The position numbers and the translations under genes were made by a program. From Rhodocyclaceae bacterium (GTDB taxonomy: Bacteria; Pseudomonadota; Gammaproteobacteria; Burkholderiales; Rhodocyclaceae), in assembly GCA_019455325.1 (NCBI GenBank), contig JACFMQ010000010.1, positions 62,001 through 126,000 of the forward strand: a DNA stretch of 64,000 bases. The letters run 5' to 3'. Below are positions 23,174 through 34,196 of this stretch, piece by piece. Position 1 is the stretch's first letter. The number at the start of each line of letters is the position of its first letter. The notes under the pieces were generated by a model that ran no database searches, had not been told where the DNA came from, and was given only the letters and a program-made list of their open reading frames with translations.

Positions 23174-23566
23174 ATGGCAGAAATTGCTATCAAGAAAAAG
23201 CGTCCGAAGAATCTGGACATTCCAACGATCAGAATGCCGCTACCGAGCGTTCTGTCGATCCTGCACCGAATCAGCGGTGCCGTGCTTTTCCTTCTCCTGC
23301 CTTGCCTGCTGTGGCTGTTCCAGCAGAGTCTGGCGTCTCCCGAAGCCTATGCCGCCGCCAAGGCGGTGACGAGCAACGTCCTCGTCAAGATCGTCCTGCT
23401 CGGCCTGCTCTGGCTGTACATGCACCACTTCTGCGCCGGCATCCGCTATCTGCTGCTCGACCTGCACAAGGGCGTCGACCTGCAGCCGGCCCGCTTCTCC
23501 AGCAAGGTCGTTTTCGCCGTGAGCATCGCCCTCACCCTGATCGTCGGAGCGAAGGTTCTTCTATGA
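23174..23566 (+). CDS. sdhC: Succinate dehydrogenase cytochrome b556 subunit
   Basis: 130 residues, three membrane helices. RPKNLDIPTIRMPLPSVLSILHRISG is the quinone-site region with Ser and Arg before helix 1, and the heme-ligand His lies in YMHHFCAGIRYLLLDLHKG. It anchors SdhAB and carries heme b and ubiquinone. The ATG at 23174 is preferred to 23165 because the GAGGG site lies at workable spacing only for it. Stop overlaps sdhD start (ATGA). Confidence 0.94.
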   Translation: MAEIAIKKKRPKNLDIPTIRMPLPSVLSILHRISGAVLFLLLPCLLWLFQQSLASPEAYAAAKAVTSNVLVKIVLLGLLWLYMHHFCAGIRYLLLDLHKGVDLQPARFSSKVVFAVSIALTLIVGAKVLL

Positions 23567-23910
23567 TTAATCGAATCGTTGTCGGGGCCGGCTACGGCCT
23601 CAAGGACTGGATCGTCCAGCGCGCCACCGCGCTGATCATGGCGGTCTACACCCTCATCCTCCTCGTCGCCCTCGGCGCCATGGGGCCGGGCGGCTACGAA
23701 GCCTGGCGGGCGATCTTCGCCAACGGCTTCATGCAGTTCATGACCTTCCTCTTCTTCGTCAGCCTTTTCTGGCACGTCTGGATCGGCGTGCGCGACATCT
23801 GGATGGACTACGCCAAGCCGGATGGACTGCGCCTGGTTCTGATGATTGCAACGGCTGCTGCGCTGGTCGGCTACGCCGGCTGGGCTGCCAAGATTCTGTG
23901 GAGGCTGTAA
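23563..23910 (+). CDS. sdhD: Succinate dehydrogenase membrane anchor subunit
   Basis: 115 residues, three membrane helices. GLKDWIVQRATALIMAVYTL and LFWHVWIGVRDIWMDYAKPDGLR are SdhD signatures, with the His-Xn-Asp-Tyr region used for heme and quinone. It pairs with SdhC to hold the complex in the inner membrane. Starts inside the sdhC stop codon. Confidence 0.93.
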   Translation: MINRIVVGAGYGLKDWIVQRATALIMAVYTLILLVALGAMGPGGYEAWRAIFANGFMQFMTFLFFVSLFWHVWIGVRDIWMDYAKPDGLRLVLMIATAAALVGYAGWAAKILWRL

Positions 23911-23911
23911 G

Positions 23912-25687
23912 GTGAGTATTCCTGTCCGTAAGTACGATGCGGTGATCGTCGGCGCCGGCGGCGCCGGCCTGCGCGCCGCGATCCAGTTGTCCGAGGCCGG
24001 CCTGAAGACGGCCGTGCTGTCCAAGGTCTTCCCGACCCGCTCGCACACCGTCGCTGCCCAGGGCGGCGTTTCCGCCTCGCTCGGCAACTCCGAGGAGGAT
24101 CACTGGCACTGGCACATGTACGACACCGTCAAGGGTTCCGACTGGCTCGGCGACCAGGACGCGATCGAGTTCATGTGCCGCAAGGCGCCGGAAGTGGTCG
24201 TCGAGCTCGAACACTTCGGCATGCCCTTCGACCGCACCGATGAAGGCAAGATCTACCAGCGTCCGTTCGGCGGCCACATGTCGAATTTCGGCGAGAAGCC
24301 GGTGCGCCGCGCCTGCGCGGCCGCCGACCGCACCGGCCACGCCATGTTGCATGCGCTCTATCAGCGCAACGTGCGCGCGCAGACCCAGTTCTTCGTCGAG
24401 TGGATGGCGCTCGACCTGATCCGCGACGAAGAAGGCCAGGTGCTCGGCGTCATCGCGCTGGAAATGGAGACCGGCGAGGTCGTCGCCTTCCACGCCAAGG
24501 CCACGATCTTCGCGACCGGCGGCGCCGGCCGCATCTTCTACTCCTCGACCAACGCCTTCATCAACACCGGCGACGGCCTCGGCATGGCGGCGCGCGCCGG
24601 CATCCCGCTGGAAGACATGGAGTTCTGGCAGTTCCACCCGACCGGCGTCGCCGGCGCCGGCGTGCTGATCACCGAGGGCGTCCGCGGCGAAGGCGGCATC
24701 CTCCGGAACGACAAGGGCGAGCGCTTCATGGAGCGCTACGCGCCGAACGCCAAGGACCTCGCCTCGCGCGACGTGGTCTCGCGCGCCATGGTCACCGAGA
24801 TCAACGAAGGCCGCGGCTGCGGCCCGAACAAGGATTTCGTCACGCTCGACATCACGCACCTGCCGCCGGAGACGATCATGAAGCGTCTGCCGGGCATCCG
24901 CGAGATCTCGATCCAGTTCGCCGGCATCGACCCGATCAAGGCGCCGATCCCGGTGGTGCCGACCTGCCACTACCAGATGGGCGGCATTCCGACCAACTAC
25001 AAGGGCCAGGTCGTGCTGGAAGACGGCGCGACCGTCGCCGGCTTCTACGCCGCCGGCGAATGCGCCTGCGCCTCGGTGCACGGCGCCAACCGCCTGGGCA
25101 CCAATTCGCTGCTCGACCTGCTGGTCTTCGGCAAGTCCTCGGGTGACACCGTCATCGAAGACCTTGCCAGCATGCCGAAGGCGCACAAGGAACTGCCGGC
25201 CGGCTTCGCCGACCGGACGCTGGCCCGCCTCGGCCGCCTGGAGTCGCAGAAGGACGGCGCCGATGTGCACGAGACGCGGCTGGCCATGCAGCGCACGATG
25301 CAGAACCACTGCGGCGTCTTCCGCTTCAAGGACAAGCTGGAAGAGGGCGTGCGGAAGATCCTCGACATCGAGAAGCAGGCCGCGCAGACCCAGATCAAGG
25401 ACAAGTCCAAGGTCTGGAACACCGCCCGCGTCGAGGCGCTGGAATTCGACAACCTGATCGAGGTGGCGAAGGCGACGATGATCTGCGCCGAGGCGCGCAA
25501 GGAATCGCGCGGCGCCCACGTCCGCGACGATGCGCCGGACACGCCGGAATTCCCGAACGGCCGCGACGACAAGGAATGGCTCAAGCACTCGCTGTGGTAC
25601 CGCGACGGCAACAAGCTCAGCTACAAGCCGGTCACCCTGAAGCCGCTGTCCGTCGAAACCATTGCGCTGAAGACGCGCTCGTACTGA
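23912..25687 (+). CDS. sdhA: Succinate dehydrogenase flavoprotein subunit
   Basis: 591 residues. VIVGAGGAGLRAAIQLSEAG binds FAD, and the covalent flavinylation His is His45 in RSHTVAAQGG. Active-site regions FHPTG, EGVRGEGG and a C-terminal YRDGNKLSYKPV tail agree with SdhA. It oxidises succinate to fumarate. The GTG at 23912, one base after the sdhD stop and preceded by GGAGG, gives the usual N-terminus; upstream in-frame codons lie inside sdhD. Confidence 0.97.
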   Translation: MSIPVRKYDAVIVGAGGAGLRAAIQLSEAGLKTAVLSKVFPTRSHTVAAQGGVSASLGNSEEDHWHWHMYDTVKGSDWLGDQDAIEFMCRKAPEVVVELEHFGMPFDRTDEGKIYQRPFGGHMSNFGEKPVRRACAAADRTGHAMLHALYQRNVRAQTQFFVEWMALDLIRDEEGQVLGVIALEMETGEVVAFHAKATIFATGGAGRIFYSSTNAFINTGDGLGMAARAGIPLEDMEFWQFHPTGVAGAGVLITEGVRGEGGILRNDKGERFMERYAPNAKDLASRDVVSRAMVTEINEGRGCGPNKDFVTLDITHLPPETIMKRLPGIREISIQFAGIDPIKAPIPVVPTCHYQMGGIPTNYKGQVVLEDGATVAGFYAAGECACASVHGANRLGTNSLLDLLVFGKSSGDTVIEDLASMPKAHKELPAGFADRTLARLGRLESQKDGADVHETRLAMQRTMQNHCGVFRFKDKLEEGVRKILDIEKQAAQTQIKDKSKVWNTARVEALEFDNLIEVAKATMICAEARKESRGAHVRDDAPDTPEFPNGRDDKEWLKHSLWYRDGNKLSYKPVTLKPLSVETIALKTRSY

Positions 25688-25709
25688 TCGCGTGAGGAGT
25701 CAAGAAAAA

Positions 25710-26423
25710 ATGGCTACCCGTACCATGCAGTTCAAGATCTACCGCTACGATCCGGACAAGGACAATGCGCCGTACATGCAGGACGTCTCGGTCGAGGTCG
25801 ACGACGTCACCGACCGCAAGCTGCTCGACGTGCTGACCAAGCTCAAGGCGCAGGACGACACGCTGTCGTACCGCCGCTCCTGCCGCGAGGGCATCTGCGG
25901 TTCCGACGCGATGAACATCAACGGCAAGAACGGCCTCGCCTGCCTGACCGAGATCAAGGATCTCAAGCAGCCGGTTGTCCTGCGTCCGCTGCCCGGCCTG
26001 CCGATCATCCGCGACCTGATCGTGGACATGACCCAGTTCTTCAAGCAATACCACTCGATCAAGCCGTACCTGATCAACGACACGCCGCCGCCCGAGCGCG
26101 AGCGCTTGCAGTCGCCGGAGGACCGCGAGGAGCTGAACGGCCTCTACGAGTGCATCCTGTGTGCCTGCTGCTCGACCTCCTGTCCGTCGTTCTGGTGGAA
26201 CCCGGACAAGTTCGTCGGCCCGGCCGGCCTGCTCAACGCCTACCGTTTCATCGCCGACACGCGCGACCAGGCGACCAATGCGCGCCTCGACGATCTCGAG
26301 GACCCCTACCGCCTGTTCCGCTGCCACTCCATCATGAACTGCGTCGACGTCTGTCCGAAGGGCCTCAACCCGACCAAGGCGATCGGCAAGATCAAGGAGA
26401 TGATGGTCAGGCGCGCCGTCTGA
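25710..26423 (+). CDS. sdhB: Succinate dehydrogenase iron-sulfur subunit
   Basis: 237 residues. The [2Fe-2S] ligands lie in SCREGICGSDAM...LAC; the [4Fe-4S] and [3Fe-4S] ligands in CILCACCSTSCPS and CHSIMNCVDVCPKGLNP. Carries electrons from SdhA flavin to quinone. The ATG at 25710 has GAGGAG at good spacing and is preferred to the GTG at 25692. Confidence 0.97.
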   Translation: MATRTMQFKIYRYDPDKDNAPYMQDVSVEVDDVTDRKLLDVLTKLKAQDDTLSYRRSCREGICGSDAMNINGKNGLACLTEIKDLKQPVVLRPLPGLPIIRDLIVDMTQFFKQYHSIKPYLINDTPPPERERLQSPEDREELNGLYECILCACCSTSCPSFWWNPDKFVGPAGLLNAYRFIADTRDQATNARLDDLEDPYRLFRCHSIMNCVDVCPKGLNPTKAIGKIKEMMVRRAV

Positions 26424-26433
26424 CGGGGGCGTC

Positions 26434-26694
26434 TTGGACCACGACGACCTCAACCGCCTGCAGTGGCGCTGCACCCGCCGCGCCCTGCTGGAGCTGGACC
26501 TGATCCTCGGCAAATTCCTCGCCGAGGAATTCCCCGCTCTCGACGAGGACGACAAGCGCGTCTTCGCCGAACTGGCGGACATGGAAGATCATGACCTCTG
26601 GCCGCTGGTAAACGGGACGGAGGCGTGTGACGACGCACGGCAGGGCCGCATCGTGGCCATGCTGCGTAAGAGTGGAGTAAGGCAGCCGCTGTAG
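26434..26694 (+). CDS. sdhE: SdhE flavinylation factor
   Basis: 86 residues, usual SdhE length. [18 protein letters not shown] covers the conserved helix (RGxxE region, here RALLE) that helps attach FAD to SdhA. The start is the TTG at 26434 with GGGGG upstream; no in-frame ATG precedes the conserved region. Lies 10 bp after sdhB in the operon. Confidence 0.88.
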   Translation: MDHDDLNRLQWRCTRRALLELDLILGKFLAEEFPALDEDDKRVFAELADMEDHDLWPLVNGTEACDDARQGRIVAMLRKSGVRQPL

Positions 26695-26749
26695 CTTGGC
26701 GGACTTCCTTGGAAGCTGGAAAACACAACCTGAACAAGGGATCAACACC

Positions 26750-28048
<1,299 letters not shown>

Positions 28049-28055
28049 GAAAAAC

Positions 28056-28080
28056 GGGGGCGGCGATGGACCGCCCCCTT
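28056..28080. terminator. Hairpin after gltA
   Basis: GGGGGCGG / CCGCCCCC stem with a 7-base loop, 7 bp after the gltA stop. The T-run is poor on the plus strand and better on the minus, so it may only partly end gltA transcripts before odhA. Confidence 0.5.
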
Positions 28081-28153
28081 CCGCATGGACCGGCGGCTCT
28101 GACGTGCCGCCGGCGGCGCCAACCGCAACAACACCGTGACCACAGGTGAAGCC

Positions 28154-30985
28154 ATGATGACGCAGCTTTTCGGCAACTCCTACCTCTTCGGCGGCAACGC
28201 GCCGTTCGTCGAGGAGCTGTACGAGAACTATCTCGACAATCCCGCCTCCGTGCCCGACGAGTGGCGCGACTACTTCGACAAGCTGGCGCAGATGCCCGGC
28301 TTCATCGCCCGCGACGTGCCGCACGCGCCGGTCATCGCCGCCTTCGCCGAGCAGGCGAAGCAGGGCGGTTTCCGCCCGGCCGCCGCCGGCCCCCAGATCG
28401 ACGACAAGAAGCAGGTCAGCGTCCTGCAGTTGATCAACGCCTACCGCTTCCTCGGCACCCGCTGGGCCAACCTCGACCCGCTGAAGCGCACGCCGCGTCC
28501 GGATCTGCCCGAGCTCGACCCGGCCTTCTACGGCTTCACCGACGCCGACAAGAACGCCAGCTTCAACACCGGCTCGTTCAGGGCCTGCGCCGATCACGCG
28601 CAGTTCGGCCAGATCCTCGAGGCGCTGAAGGAGACCTACTGCGGCTCCGTCGGCGTCGAATACATGTACATGAACGAGATCGCCGAGAAGCGCTGGATCC
28701 AGGAGCGCCTCGAACCGATCCGCTCCACCGGCACCTACACGCCCGAGCAGAAGAAGCGCTTCCTCGAACGCCTGACCGCCGCCGAGACCCTGGAGCGCTA
28801 CCTGCACACCCGCTACGTCGGCCAGAAGCGCTTCTCGCTCGAAGGCGGCGAGCCGCTGATCCTGTCGATGGACGAGCTGATCCGCACCGCCGGCGGCCTC
28901 GGCGTCGACGAGATCGTCATCGGCATGGCCCACCGCGGCCGCCTGAACGTGCTGGTGAACACGCTCGGCAAGGCGCCGGCCATGCTTTTCGACGAGTTCG
29001 AGGGCAAGAAGGCGCAGGACCTCACCGCCGGCGACGTCAAGTACCACATGGGCTACTCGTCCGACGTCTCCACGCCGGGAGGACCGTGCCACCTGACGCT
29101 GGCCTTCAACCCGTCGCACCTGGAGATCGTGAACCCGGTCGTCACCGGTTCGGTCTACGCCCGCCAGCGCCGCCGCGGCGAGGAAGGCAAGAGCAAGGTG
29201 CTGCCGGTGCTGATCCACGGCGACGCCGCCGTCGCCGGCCAGGGCGTGAACCAGGAGATGATCAACTTCGCGCAGACCCGTGGCTACGGCACGGGCGGCA
29301 CGGTGCACATCGTGGTGAACAACCAGATCGGTTTCACCACGTCGGACCCGCGCGACTACCGCTCCTCGCTGTACTGCACGGACATCTTCAAGATGGCCGA
29401 CGCGCCGATCTTCCACGTGAACGGCGACGATCCGGAGGCCGTGGCCCTGGTCACCCAGGTGGCGATGGAGTTCCGCCAGCAGTTCAAGAAGGACGTGGTC
29501 ATCGACATCATCTGCTTCCGCAAGCTCGGCCACAACGAGCAGGACGAGCCGATGGTGACGCAGCCGCTGATGTACAAGAAGATCGCCCAGCATCCGGGCA
29601 CGCGCAAGCTGTACGCCGACCGGCTGGTGGCCGAGGGCGTGCTGCCGGCCGAGGGCCCGGACGAGATGATCAAGGAGTTCCGCGCCCACCTCGACAAGGG
29701 TGAGCTGCTCTACAACCCGGTGCTCGCCGGCTACAAGCACCCGATGACCATCGACTGGGCGCCGTTCCTGGCGAAGACGTACATCCCGAACTGCGACACG
29801 ACGGTGCCGCTCAAGGAGCTCAAGCGTCTGGCCGAGCGCCTGACGACGGTGCCCGAGGGCTTCGCGCTGCACAGCCGCGTCAAGAAGATCATCGACGACC
29901 GCCGCGCCATGGGCGAGGGCAAGCAGCCGATCGACTGGGGCATGGCCGAGAACCTGGCCTACGCGACCCTGCTCGTCTCCGGCTACGGCGTGCGCCTCTC
30001 CGGCGAGGACGTCGGCCGCGGCACCTTCTTCCACCGCCACGCCGCGCTGCATGACCAGAACCGCGAGAACTGGGCGGACGGCACCTACTATCCGCTGGCC
30101 AACCTGCAGGAACAGCAGGCCGGCTTCCAGTGCTTCGACTCGGTGCTCTCGGAAGAGGGCGTGCTCGCCTTCGACTACGGTTACGCCACCGCCAACCCGT
30201 ACGAGCTGGTCGTCTGGGAAGCCCAGTTCGGCGACTTCGCCAACGGCGCGCAGGTCGTCATCGACCAGTTCATCTCGTCCGGCGAAGCCAAGTGGGGCCG
30301 CGCCTGCGGCCTGACCATGCTGTTGCCGCACGGCTACGAAGGCCAGGGGCCGGAGCACTCGTCGGCGCGCATCGAGCGCTACATGCAGGCCTGCGCCGAG
30401 ATGAACATGGAAGTGTGCCAGCCGACGACGCCGGCGCAGATCTTCCACCTGCTGCGCCGCCAGGCCGTGCGCATGCAAAGGAAGCCGCTGATCATCTTCT
30501 CGCCGAAGTCGCTGCTGCGCCACAAGGATGCGACCAACTCGATCGAGGACCTCGCCGACGGCCGCTTCCAGGAAGTGATCGGCGAAGTCGACAAGCTCGA
30601 CGCGAAGAAGGTGACGCGCCTCATCCTGTGCTCGGGCAAGGTCTATTACGACCTCGTCGCCGCCCGCCGCGAGAAGAAGGCCAACCACATCGCCATCGCC
30701 CGCGTCGAGCAGCTCTACCCGTTCCCGGACGAGGCGCTCAAGGAAGAGCTGGCCAAATACCCGAAGGCCACCGAGGTGGTCTGGGTGCAGGACGAGCCGC
30801 GCAACCAGGGCGCCTGGTACTGGCTGGCCTCGCGCCAGCACCTGGTGCGCTCGGTCGGCTCGAAGCACCGCCTGCTGCTCGTCTCGCGCCCGGCCTCGGC
30901 CTCGCCGGCCGTCGGCTACGCCGCCAAGCACGCCCTGCAGCAGAAGACGCTCATCGAGTCCGCTCTGGGCAAGATCGAGTACTAA
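28154..30985 (+). CDS. odhA: 2-oxoglutarate dehydrogenase E1 component
   Basis: 943 residues. The N-terminal segment NSYLFGGNAPFVEELYENYLD is the E2-contact helix, and the thiamine-diphosphate core shows MAHRGRLNVLVN, IHGDAAVAGQG, NNQIGFTTSDPRD and GHNEQDEP. It decarboxylates 2-oxoglutarate and passes the succinyl group to the E2 lipoyl arm. Start ATG ATG at 28154/28157 with AGGTGA upstream; the more distal GTG at 28136 is unlikely. Confidence 0.97.
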   Translation: MMTQLFGNSYLFGGNAPFVEELYENYLDNPASVPDEWRDYFDKLAQMPGFIARDVPHAPVIAAFAEQAKQGGFRPAAAGPQIDDKKQVSVLQLINAYRFLGTRWANLDPLKRTPRPDLPELDPAFYGFTDADKNASFNTGSFRACADHAQFGQILEALKETYCGSVGVEYMYMNEIAEKRWIQERLEPIRSTGTYTPEQKKRFLERLTAAETLERYLHTRYVGQKRFSLEGGEPLILSMDELIRTAGGLGVDEIVIGMAHRGRLNVLVNTLGKAPAMLFDEFEGKKAQDLTAGDVKYHMGYSSDVSTPGGPCHLTLAFNPSHLEIVNPVVTGSVYARQRRRGEEGKSKVLPVLIHGDAAVAGQGVNQEMINFAQTRGYGTGGTVHIVVNNQIGFTTSDPRDYRSSLYCTDIFKMADAPIFHVNGDDPEAVALVTQVAMEFRQQFKKDVVIDIICFRKLGHNEQDEPMVTQPLMYKKIAQHPGTRKLYADRLVAEGVLPAEGPDEMIKEFRAHLDKGELLYNPVLAGYKHPMTIDWAPFLAKTYIPNCDTTVPLKELKRLAERLTTVPEGFALHSRVKKIIDDRRAMGEGKQPIDWGMAENLAYATLLVSGYGVRLSGEDVGRGTFFHRHAALHDQNRENWADGTYYPLANLQEQQAGFQCFDSVLSEEGVLAFDYGYATANPYELVVWEAQFGDFANGAQVVIDQFISSGEAKWGRACGLTMLLPHGYEGQGPEHSSARIERYMQACAEMNMEVCQPTTPAQIFHLLRRQAVRMQRKPLIIFSPKSLLRHKDATNSIEDLADGRFQEVIGEVDKLDAKKVTRLILCSGKVYYDLVAARREKKANHIAIARVEQLYPFPDEALKEELAKYPKATEVVWVQDEPRNQGAWYWLASRQHLVRSVGSKHRLLLVSRPASASPAVGYAAKHALQQKTLIESALGKIEY

Positions 30986-31009
30986 CCCAGCACGAAGTAC
31001 GGAGACAAC

Positions 31010-32239
31010 ATGATCATCGACGTCAAAGTTCCGCAACTGTCCGAATCCGTCGCCGAGGCCACGCTGGTCTCGTGGCACAAGAAGGCCGGGGAGGCCGTGT
31101 CGCGCGACGAGAACCTGATCGACATCGAGACCGACAAGGTCGTGCTCGAACTGCCGGCCCCGGACGCCGGCGTGCTGGTGGAAATCATCAAGGGCGACGG
31201 CGACACCGTCGTCTCGGGTGAAGTGATCGCCAAGATCGACACCGCCGCCAAGGCCGGCGCCGCTCTGCCTGCGGCGGAGGCCAAGGCCGAGGCGCCGAAG
31301 GCCGCCGCCCCCGCAGCGCCCGCCGCCGCCCCGGCTGCCGCCGGCGTCGCGCTGCCGGCCGCGCGCAAGATTCTCGACGAGAAGGGCATCGCCGCCGCCG
31401 ACGTCGCCGGCACCGGCCGCGGCGGCCGCGTGACCAAGGCCGACGCGCTGGCCGCGCAGCCGAAGGCCGGTCCGGTCGCCGCGCCGGCCGCCGCCAAGGC
31501 GGCGCTGCCGACGCCGCCGGTTCCGGTGGCGCTGGGCGACCGTCCGGAGCAGCGCGTGCCGATGTCGCGCCTGCGCGCGCGCATCGCCGAGCGCCTGGTC
31601 GAATCGCAGTCGACCAACGCCATCCTGACCACCTTCAACGAAGTGAACATGGCCCCGGTCATGGCGCTCAGGAAGCAGTACGGCGAGAAGTTCGAGAAGG
31701 CGCACGGCGTCCGCCTCGGCTTCATGGGCTTCTTCGTCAAGGCCGCGGTCGCCGCACTGCAGAAGTTCCCGATCCTCAACGCCTCGGTCGACGGCAACGA
31801 CATCGTCTATCACGGCTACATCGACATCGGCATCGCCGTCGGCTCGCCGCGCGGCCTGGTCGTGCCGATCCTGCGCGACGCCGACCAGATGAGCATCGCC
31901 GACATCGAGAAGAAGATCGGCGAGTTCGGCCAGAAGGCCAAGGACGGCAAGCTCTCCATCGAGGATCTGACCGGCGGCACCTTCTCCATCTCCAACGGCG
32001 GTGTGTTCGGCTCGATGCTGTCGACGCCGATCATCAATCCGCCGCAGTCGGCGATCCTCGGCATCCACGCGACCAAGGACCGCGCCGTCGTCGAAAACGG
32101 CCAGGTCGTCGTGCGCCCGATCAACTACCTGGCGATGTCCTACGACCACCGCATCATCGACGGCCGCGAAGCCGTCCTCGGTCTGGTGACGATGAAGGAA
32201 GCGCTGGAAGATCCGGCCCGCCTGCTGCTAGGCGTGTAA
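31010..32239 (+). CDS. odhB: 2-oxoglutarate dehydrogenase E2 (dihydrolipoyl succinyltransferase)
   Basis: 409 residues: lipoyl domain (1-80, lipoylated Lys43 in [10 protein letters not shown]), Ala/Pro-rich flexible linker (about 83-115), peripheral-subunit-binding domain (about 116-152, [20 protein letters not shown]), second linker, and catalytic domain with [12 protein letters not shown] (His and Asp of the acyltransferase). Forms the core of the complex and transfers succinyl to CoA. Separated by 24 bp from odhA. Confidence 0.97.
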   Translation: MIIDVKVPQLSESVAEATLVSWHKKAGEAVSRDENLIDIETDKVVLELPAPDAGVLVEIIKGDGDTVVSGEVIAKIDTAAKAGAALPAAEAKAEAPKAAAPAAPAAAPAAAGVALPAARKILDEKGIAAADVAGTGRGGRVTKADALAAQPKAGPVAAPAAAKAALPTPPVPVALGDRPEQRVPMSRLRARIAERLVESQSTNAILTTFNEVNMAPVMALRKQYGEKFEKAHGVRLGFMGFFVKAAVAALQKFPILNASVDGNDIVYHGYIDIGIAVGSPRGLVVPILRDADQMSIADIEKKIGEFGQKAKDGKLSIEDLTGGTFSISNGGVFGSMLSTPIINPPQSAILGIHATKDRAVVENGQVVVRPINYLAMSYDHRIIDGREAVLGLVTMKEALEDPARLLLGV

Positions 32240-32243
32240 GAAG

Positions 32244-32324
32244 CCGTGAGGAGCGGGGCGCGAGGAGAGAGGAGCAAACTCTCCCGCATCCTCCTCCTCA
32301 CTCCCAACTCCTTACTCCTCACGG
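32244..32324. repeat. GTGAGGAG/CTCCTCAC inverted repeat between odhB and lpd
   Basis: Outer 10-bp arms CCGTGAGGAG (32244-32253) and CTCCTCACGG (32315-32324) enclose purine-rich GAGGAG then pyrimidine-rich CTCCTC stretches that can also pair. It fills the odhB-lpd gap and looks like a mobile palindromic element inserted in the operon. It leaves no evident ribosome site in front of lpd. Confidence 0.65.
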
Positions 32325-32333
32325 TGTAAAAAT

Positions 32334-33761
32334 ATGTCCAAACAATTCGACGTCCTCGTCATCGGCGGCGGCCCCGGCGGCTACGTCGCCGCGATCCGCG
32401 CCGCGCAGCTCGGCTTTTCCGTCGCCTGCTGCGAATCCAACCCCTACGCCGATCCGAAGGGCGAGCCGCGCCTCGGCGGCACCTGCCTGAACGTCGGCTG
32501 CATCCCGTCGAAGGCTCTGCTGCACACCTCGCACATGTTCGAGGAAGCGGCGCACGACTTCGCCGGCCAGGGCATCCAGGTCGGCACGCCGAAAATCGAC
32601 GTGGCCAAGATGCTCGAACGCAAGAGCGGCATCGTCACGCAGCTCACCGGCGGCATCAAGGGTCTGTTCAAGAAGAACAAGGTGACGATGCTCAACGGCC
32701 ACGGAGCCTTCGTCGGTGCCGGCAAAGACGGCGGCTGGCAGGTCAAGGTCGGCGACGAGGTCGTCGACGCCAGGCAGGTGGTCGTCGCCACCGGCTCGAA
32801 GCCGCGCCATCTGCCGGGCGTCCCGGTCGACCAGGAGATCGTCTGCGACAACGTCGGCGCGCTCGACATCGACGCCGTGCCGAAGAAGCTGGCGATCATC
32901 GGCGCCGGCGTCATCGGCCTGGAAATGGGCTCGGTCTGGCGCCGCCTCGGCTCGGAAGTGACGATCCTCGAAGCCATGCCCGACTTCCTGTCGGTGGCCG
33001 ACGTCGACGTCGCCAAGGAAGCGCTCAAGGTGTTCGCCAAGCAGGGCCTCGGCATCCACACCGGCGTCAAGATCGGCGAAGTCAAGGTGTCGAAGAAGGG
33101 CGTCGCCATCGACTACACGGACAAGGACGGCAAGGCGCAGAAGCTCGACGCCGACCGTCTGATCGTCTCCGTCGGCCGCGTGCCGAACACCGACGGCCTG
33201 AACGCCGAAACCGTCGGCCTGCAGCTCACCGAGCGCAGCCAGATCAACGTCGACGGCCACTGCCGCACCAACCTGCCGGGCGTCTGGGCCATCGGCGACG
33301 TCGTCTCCGGCCCGATGCTGGCGCACAAGGCCATGGAAGAGGCGGTGATGGTCGCCGAGCTGATGGCCGGCCAGGCCGGTCACTGCAACTTCGACACCAT
33401 CCCCTACGTGATCTACACCAGCCCGGAGATCGCCTGGGTCGGCAAGACCGAGCAGCAGTTGAAGGCCGACGGCGTCGCCTACAAGGCCGGCAAGATCCCG
33501 TTCCTGGCCAACGGCCGCGCGCTCGGCATGGGCGCGCCGGCCGGCTTCGTGAAAATGCTGGCCTGTGCCGAGACCGACCGCATCCTCGGCGTGCACGTGA
33601 TCGGCGCCAATGCTTCCGAACTGATCTCGGAAGGCGTCGTGGCGATGGAGTTCGGCGCCGCGTCGGAAGACCTGGCGCGCATCTGTCACGCGCACCCGAC
33701 GCTCTCCGAAGCGGTGCACGAGGCGGCGCTCGCCTGCGACAAGCGGCCGCTGCACTTCTAG
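32334..33761 (+). CDS. lpdA: Dihydrolipoamide dehydrogenase (E3)
   Basis: 475 residues. FAD-binding [19 protein letters not shown], redox disulfide Cys51/Cys56 in [16 protein letters not shown]-binding [15 protein letters not shown] and C-terminal [13 protein letters not shown] (active-site His-Glu). Reoxidises the lipoyl group of OdhB. The 5' leader is unusual: the repeat at 32244-32324 ends 9 bp before the ATG and only GGTG could serve as a Shine-Dalgarno. Confidence 0.97.
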   Translation: MSKQFDVLVIGGGPGGYVAAIRAAQLGFSVACCESNPYADPKGEPRLGGTCLNVGCIPSKALLHTSHMFEEAAHDFAGQGIQVGTPKIDVAKMLERKSGIVTQLTGGIKGLFKKNKVTMLNGHGAFVGAGKDGGWQVKVGDEVVDARQVVVATGSKPRHLPGVPVDQEIVCDNVGALDIDAVPKKLAIIGAGVIGLEMGSVWRRLGSEVTILEAMPDFLSVADVDVAKEALKVFAKQGLGIHTGVKIGEVKVSKKGVAIDYTDKDGKAQKLDADRLIVSVGRVPNTDGLNAETVGLQLTERSQINVDGHCRTNLPGVWAIGDVVSGPMLAHKAMEEAVMVAELMAGQAGHCNFDTIPYVIYTSPEIAWVGKTEQQLKADGVAYKAGKIPFLANGRALGMGAPAGFVKMLACAETDRILGVHVIGANASELISEGVVAMEFGAASEDLARICHAHPTLSEAVHEAALACDKRPLHF

Positions 33762-33770
33762 CGGCCCGCC

Positions 33771-33803
33771 CGGCGGATGGGCGCTGCGACGTTCCATCCG
33801 CCG
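33771..33803 (+). terminator. Terminator after lpd
   Basis: Perfect 10-bp stem CGGCGGATGG / CCATCCGCCG with a 13-base loop, 9 bp after the lpd stop, followed by GTTGTGT. The T-run is weak, but the position fits the end of the TCA operon. Confidence 0.65.
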
Positions 33804-33809
33804 GTTGTG

Positions 33810-33893
33810 TCAGAAAATGTTGCTTAAATGTGAAATTTTCTGATTTGCGTCATGCCCGATAGATGGGCAAACGCTTAGGATGACGTTTTCTGA
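33810..33893. promoter_or_regulatory. Three TTTTCTGA elements upstream of a small ORF
   Basis: TCAGAAAAT (33810-33818) and ATTTTCTGA (33835-33843) form perfect 9-bp inverted arms 16 bp apart, and TTTTCTGA recurs at 33886-33893. All lie in the AT-rich 117 bp between the lpd terminator and the ATG at 33921. A regulator-binding region is plausible; the binder is unknown. A small hairpin (TGCCC/GGGCA) lies at about 33853-33868. Confidence 0.45.
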
Positions 33894-33920
33894 ACTCGAC
33901 GCAGACATCCGCATTCGACG

Positions 33921-34121
33921 ATGAATCACGACATTCCGCCGGCCTTCCTTCCGTCCAGGCGCTGTGGCAACTGCCACCATGCCGCGCGCACCGGCGCCTT
34001 CGACGGCACCATCGTCACCTGCCTGGCGCGCCTGGAGTACCAGTGTGCCGACCACATCGCCGACTGCAGCCAGTACCATCCGTCGGCCGATGGCCATGGG
34101 CCGGAAAGCGCCGCCGCCTGA
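33921..34121 (+). CDS. Small cysteine-rich hypothetical protein
   Basis: 66 residues. RRCGNCHHAARTGAFDG...TCLARLEYQCADHIADCSQYHP has five Cys and three His arranged as in a small metal-binding (zinc-ribbon-like) protein. It has an upstream region with repeated elements and a downstream terminator, which supports a real gene, though its ribosome site is weak. Function unknown. Confidence 0.55.
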   Translation: MNHDIPPAFLPSRRCGNCHHAARTGAFDGTIVTCLARLEYQCADHIADCSQYHPSADGHGPESAAA

Positions 34122-34142
34122 GCCGCGCCGCCGCCACGAACA

Positions 34143-34173
34143 AAAAAAGCCGGTCTTGCGACCGGCTTTTTTG
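34143..34173. terminator. Bidirectional terminator
   Basis: AAAAAGCCGGT - CTTGCG - ACCGGCTTTTTT. T-runs on both strands; it serves the small ORF to the left and the convergent lipoprotein gene to the right. Confidence 0.88.
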
Positions 34174-34196
34174 CTGACCGCGAGGTCTGGGCTTGC

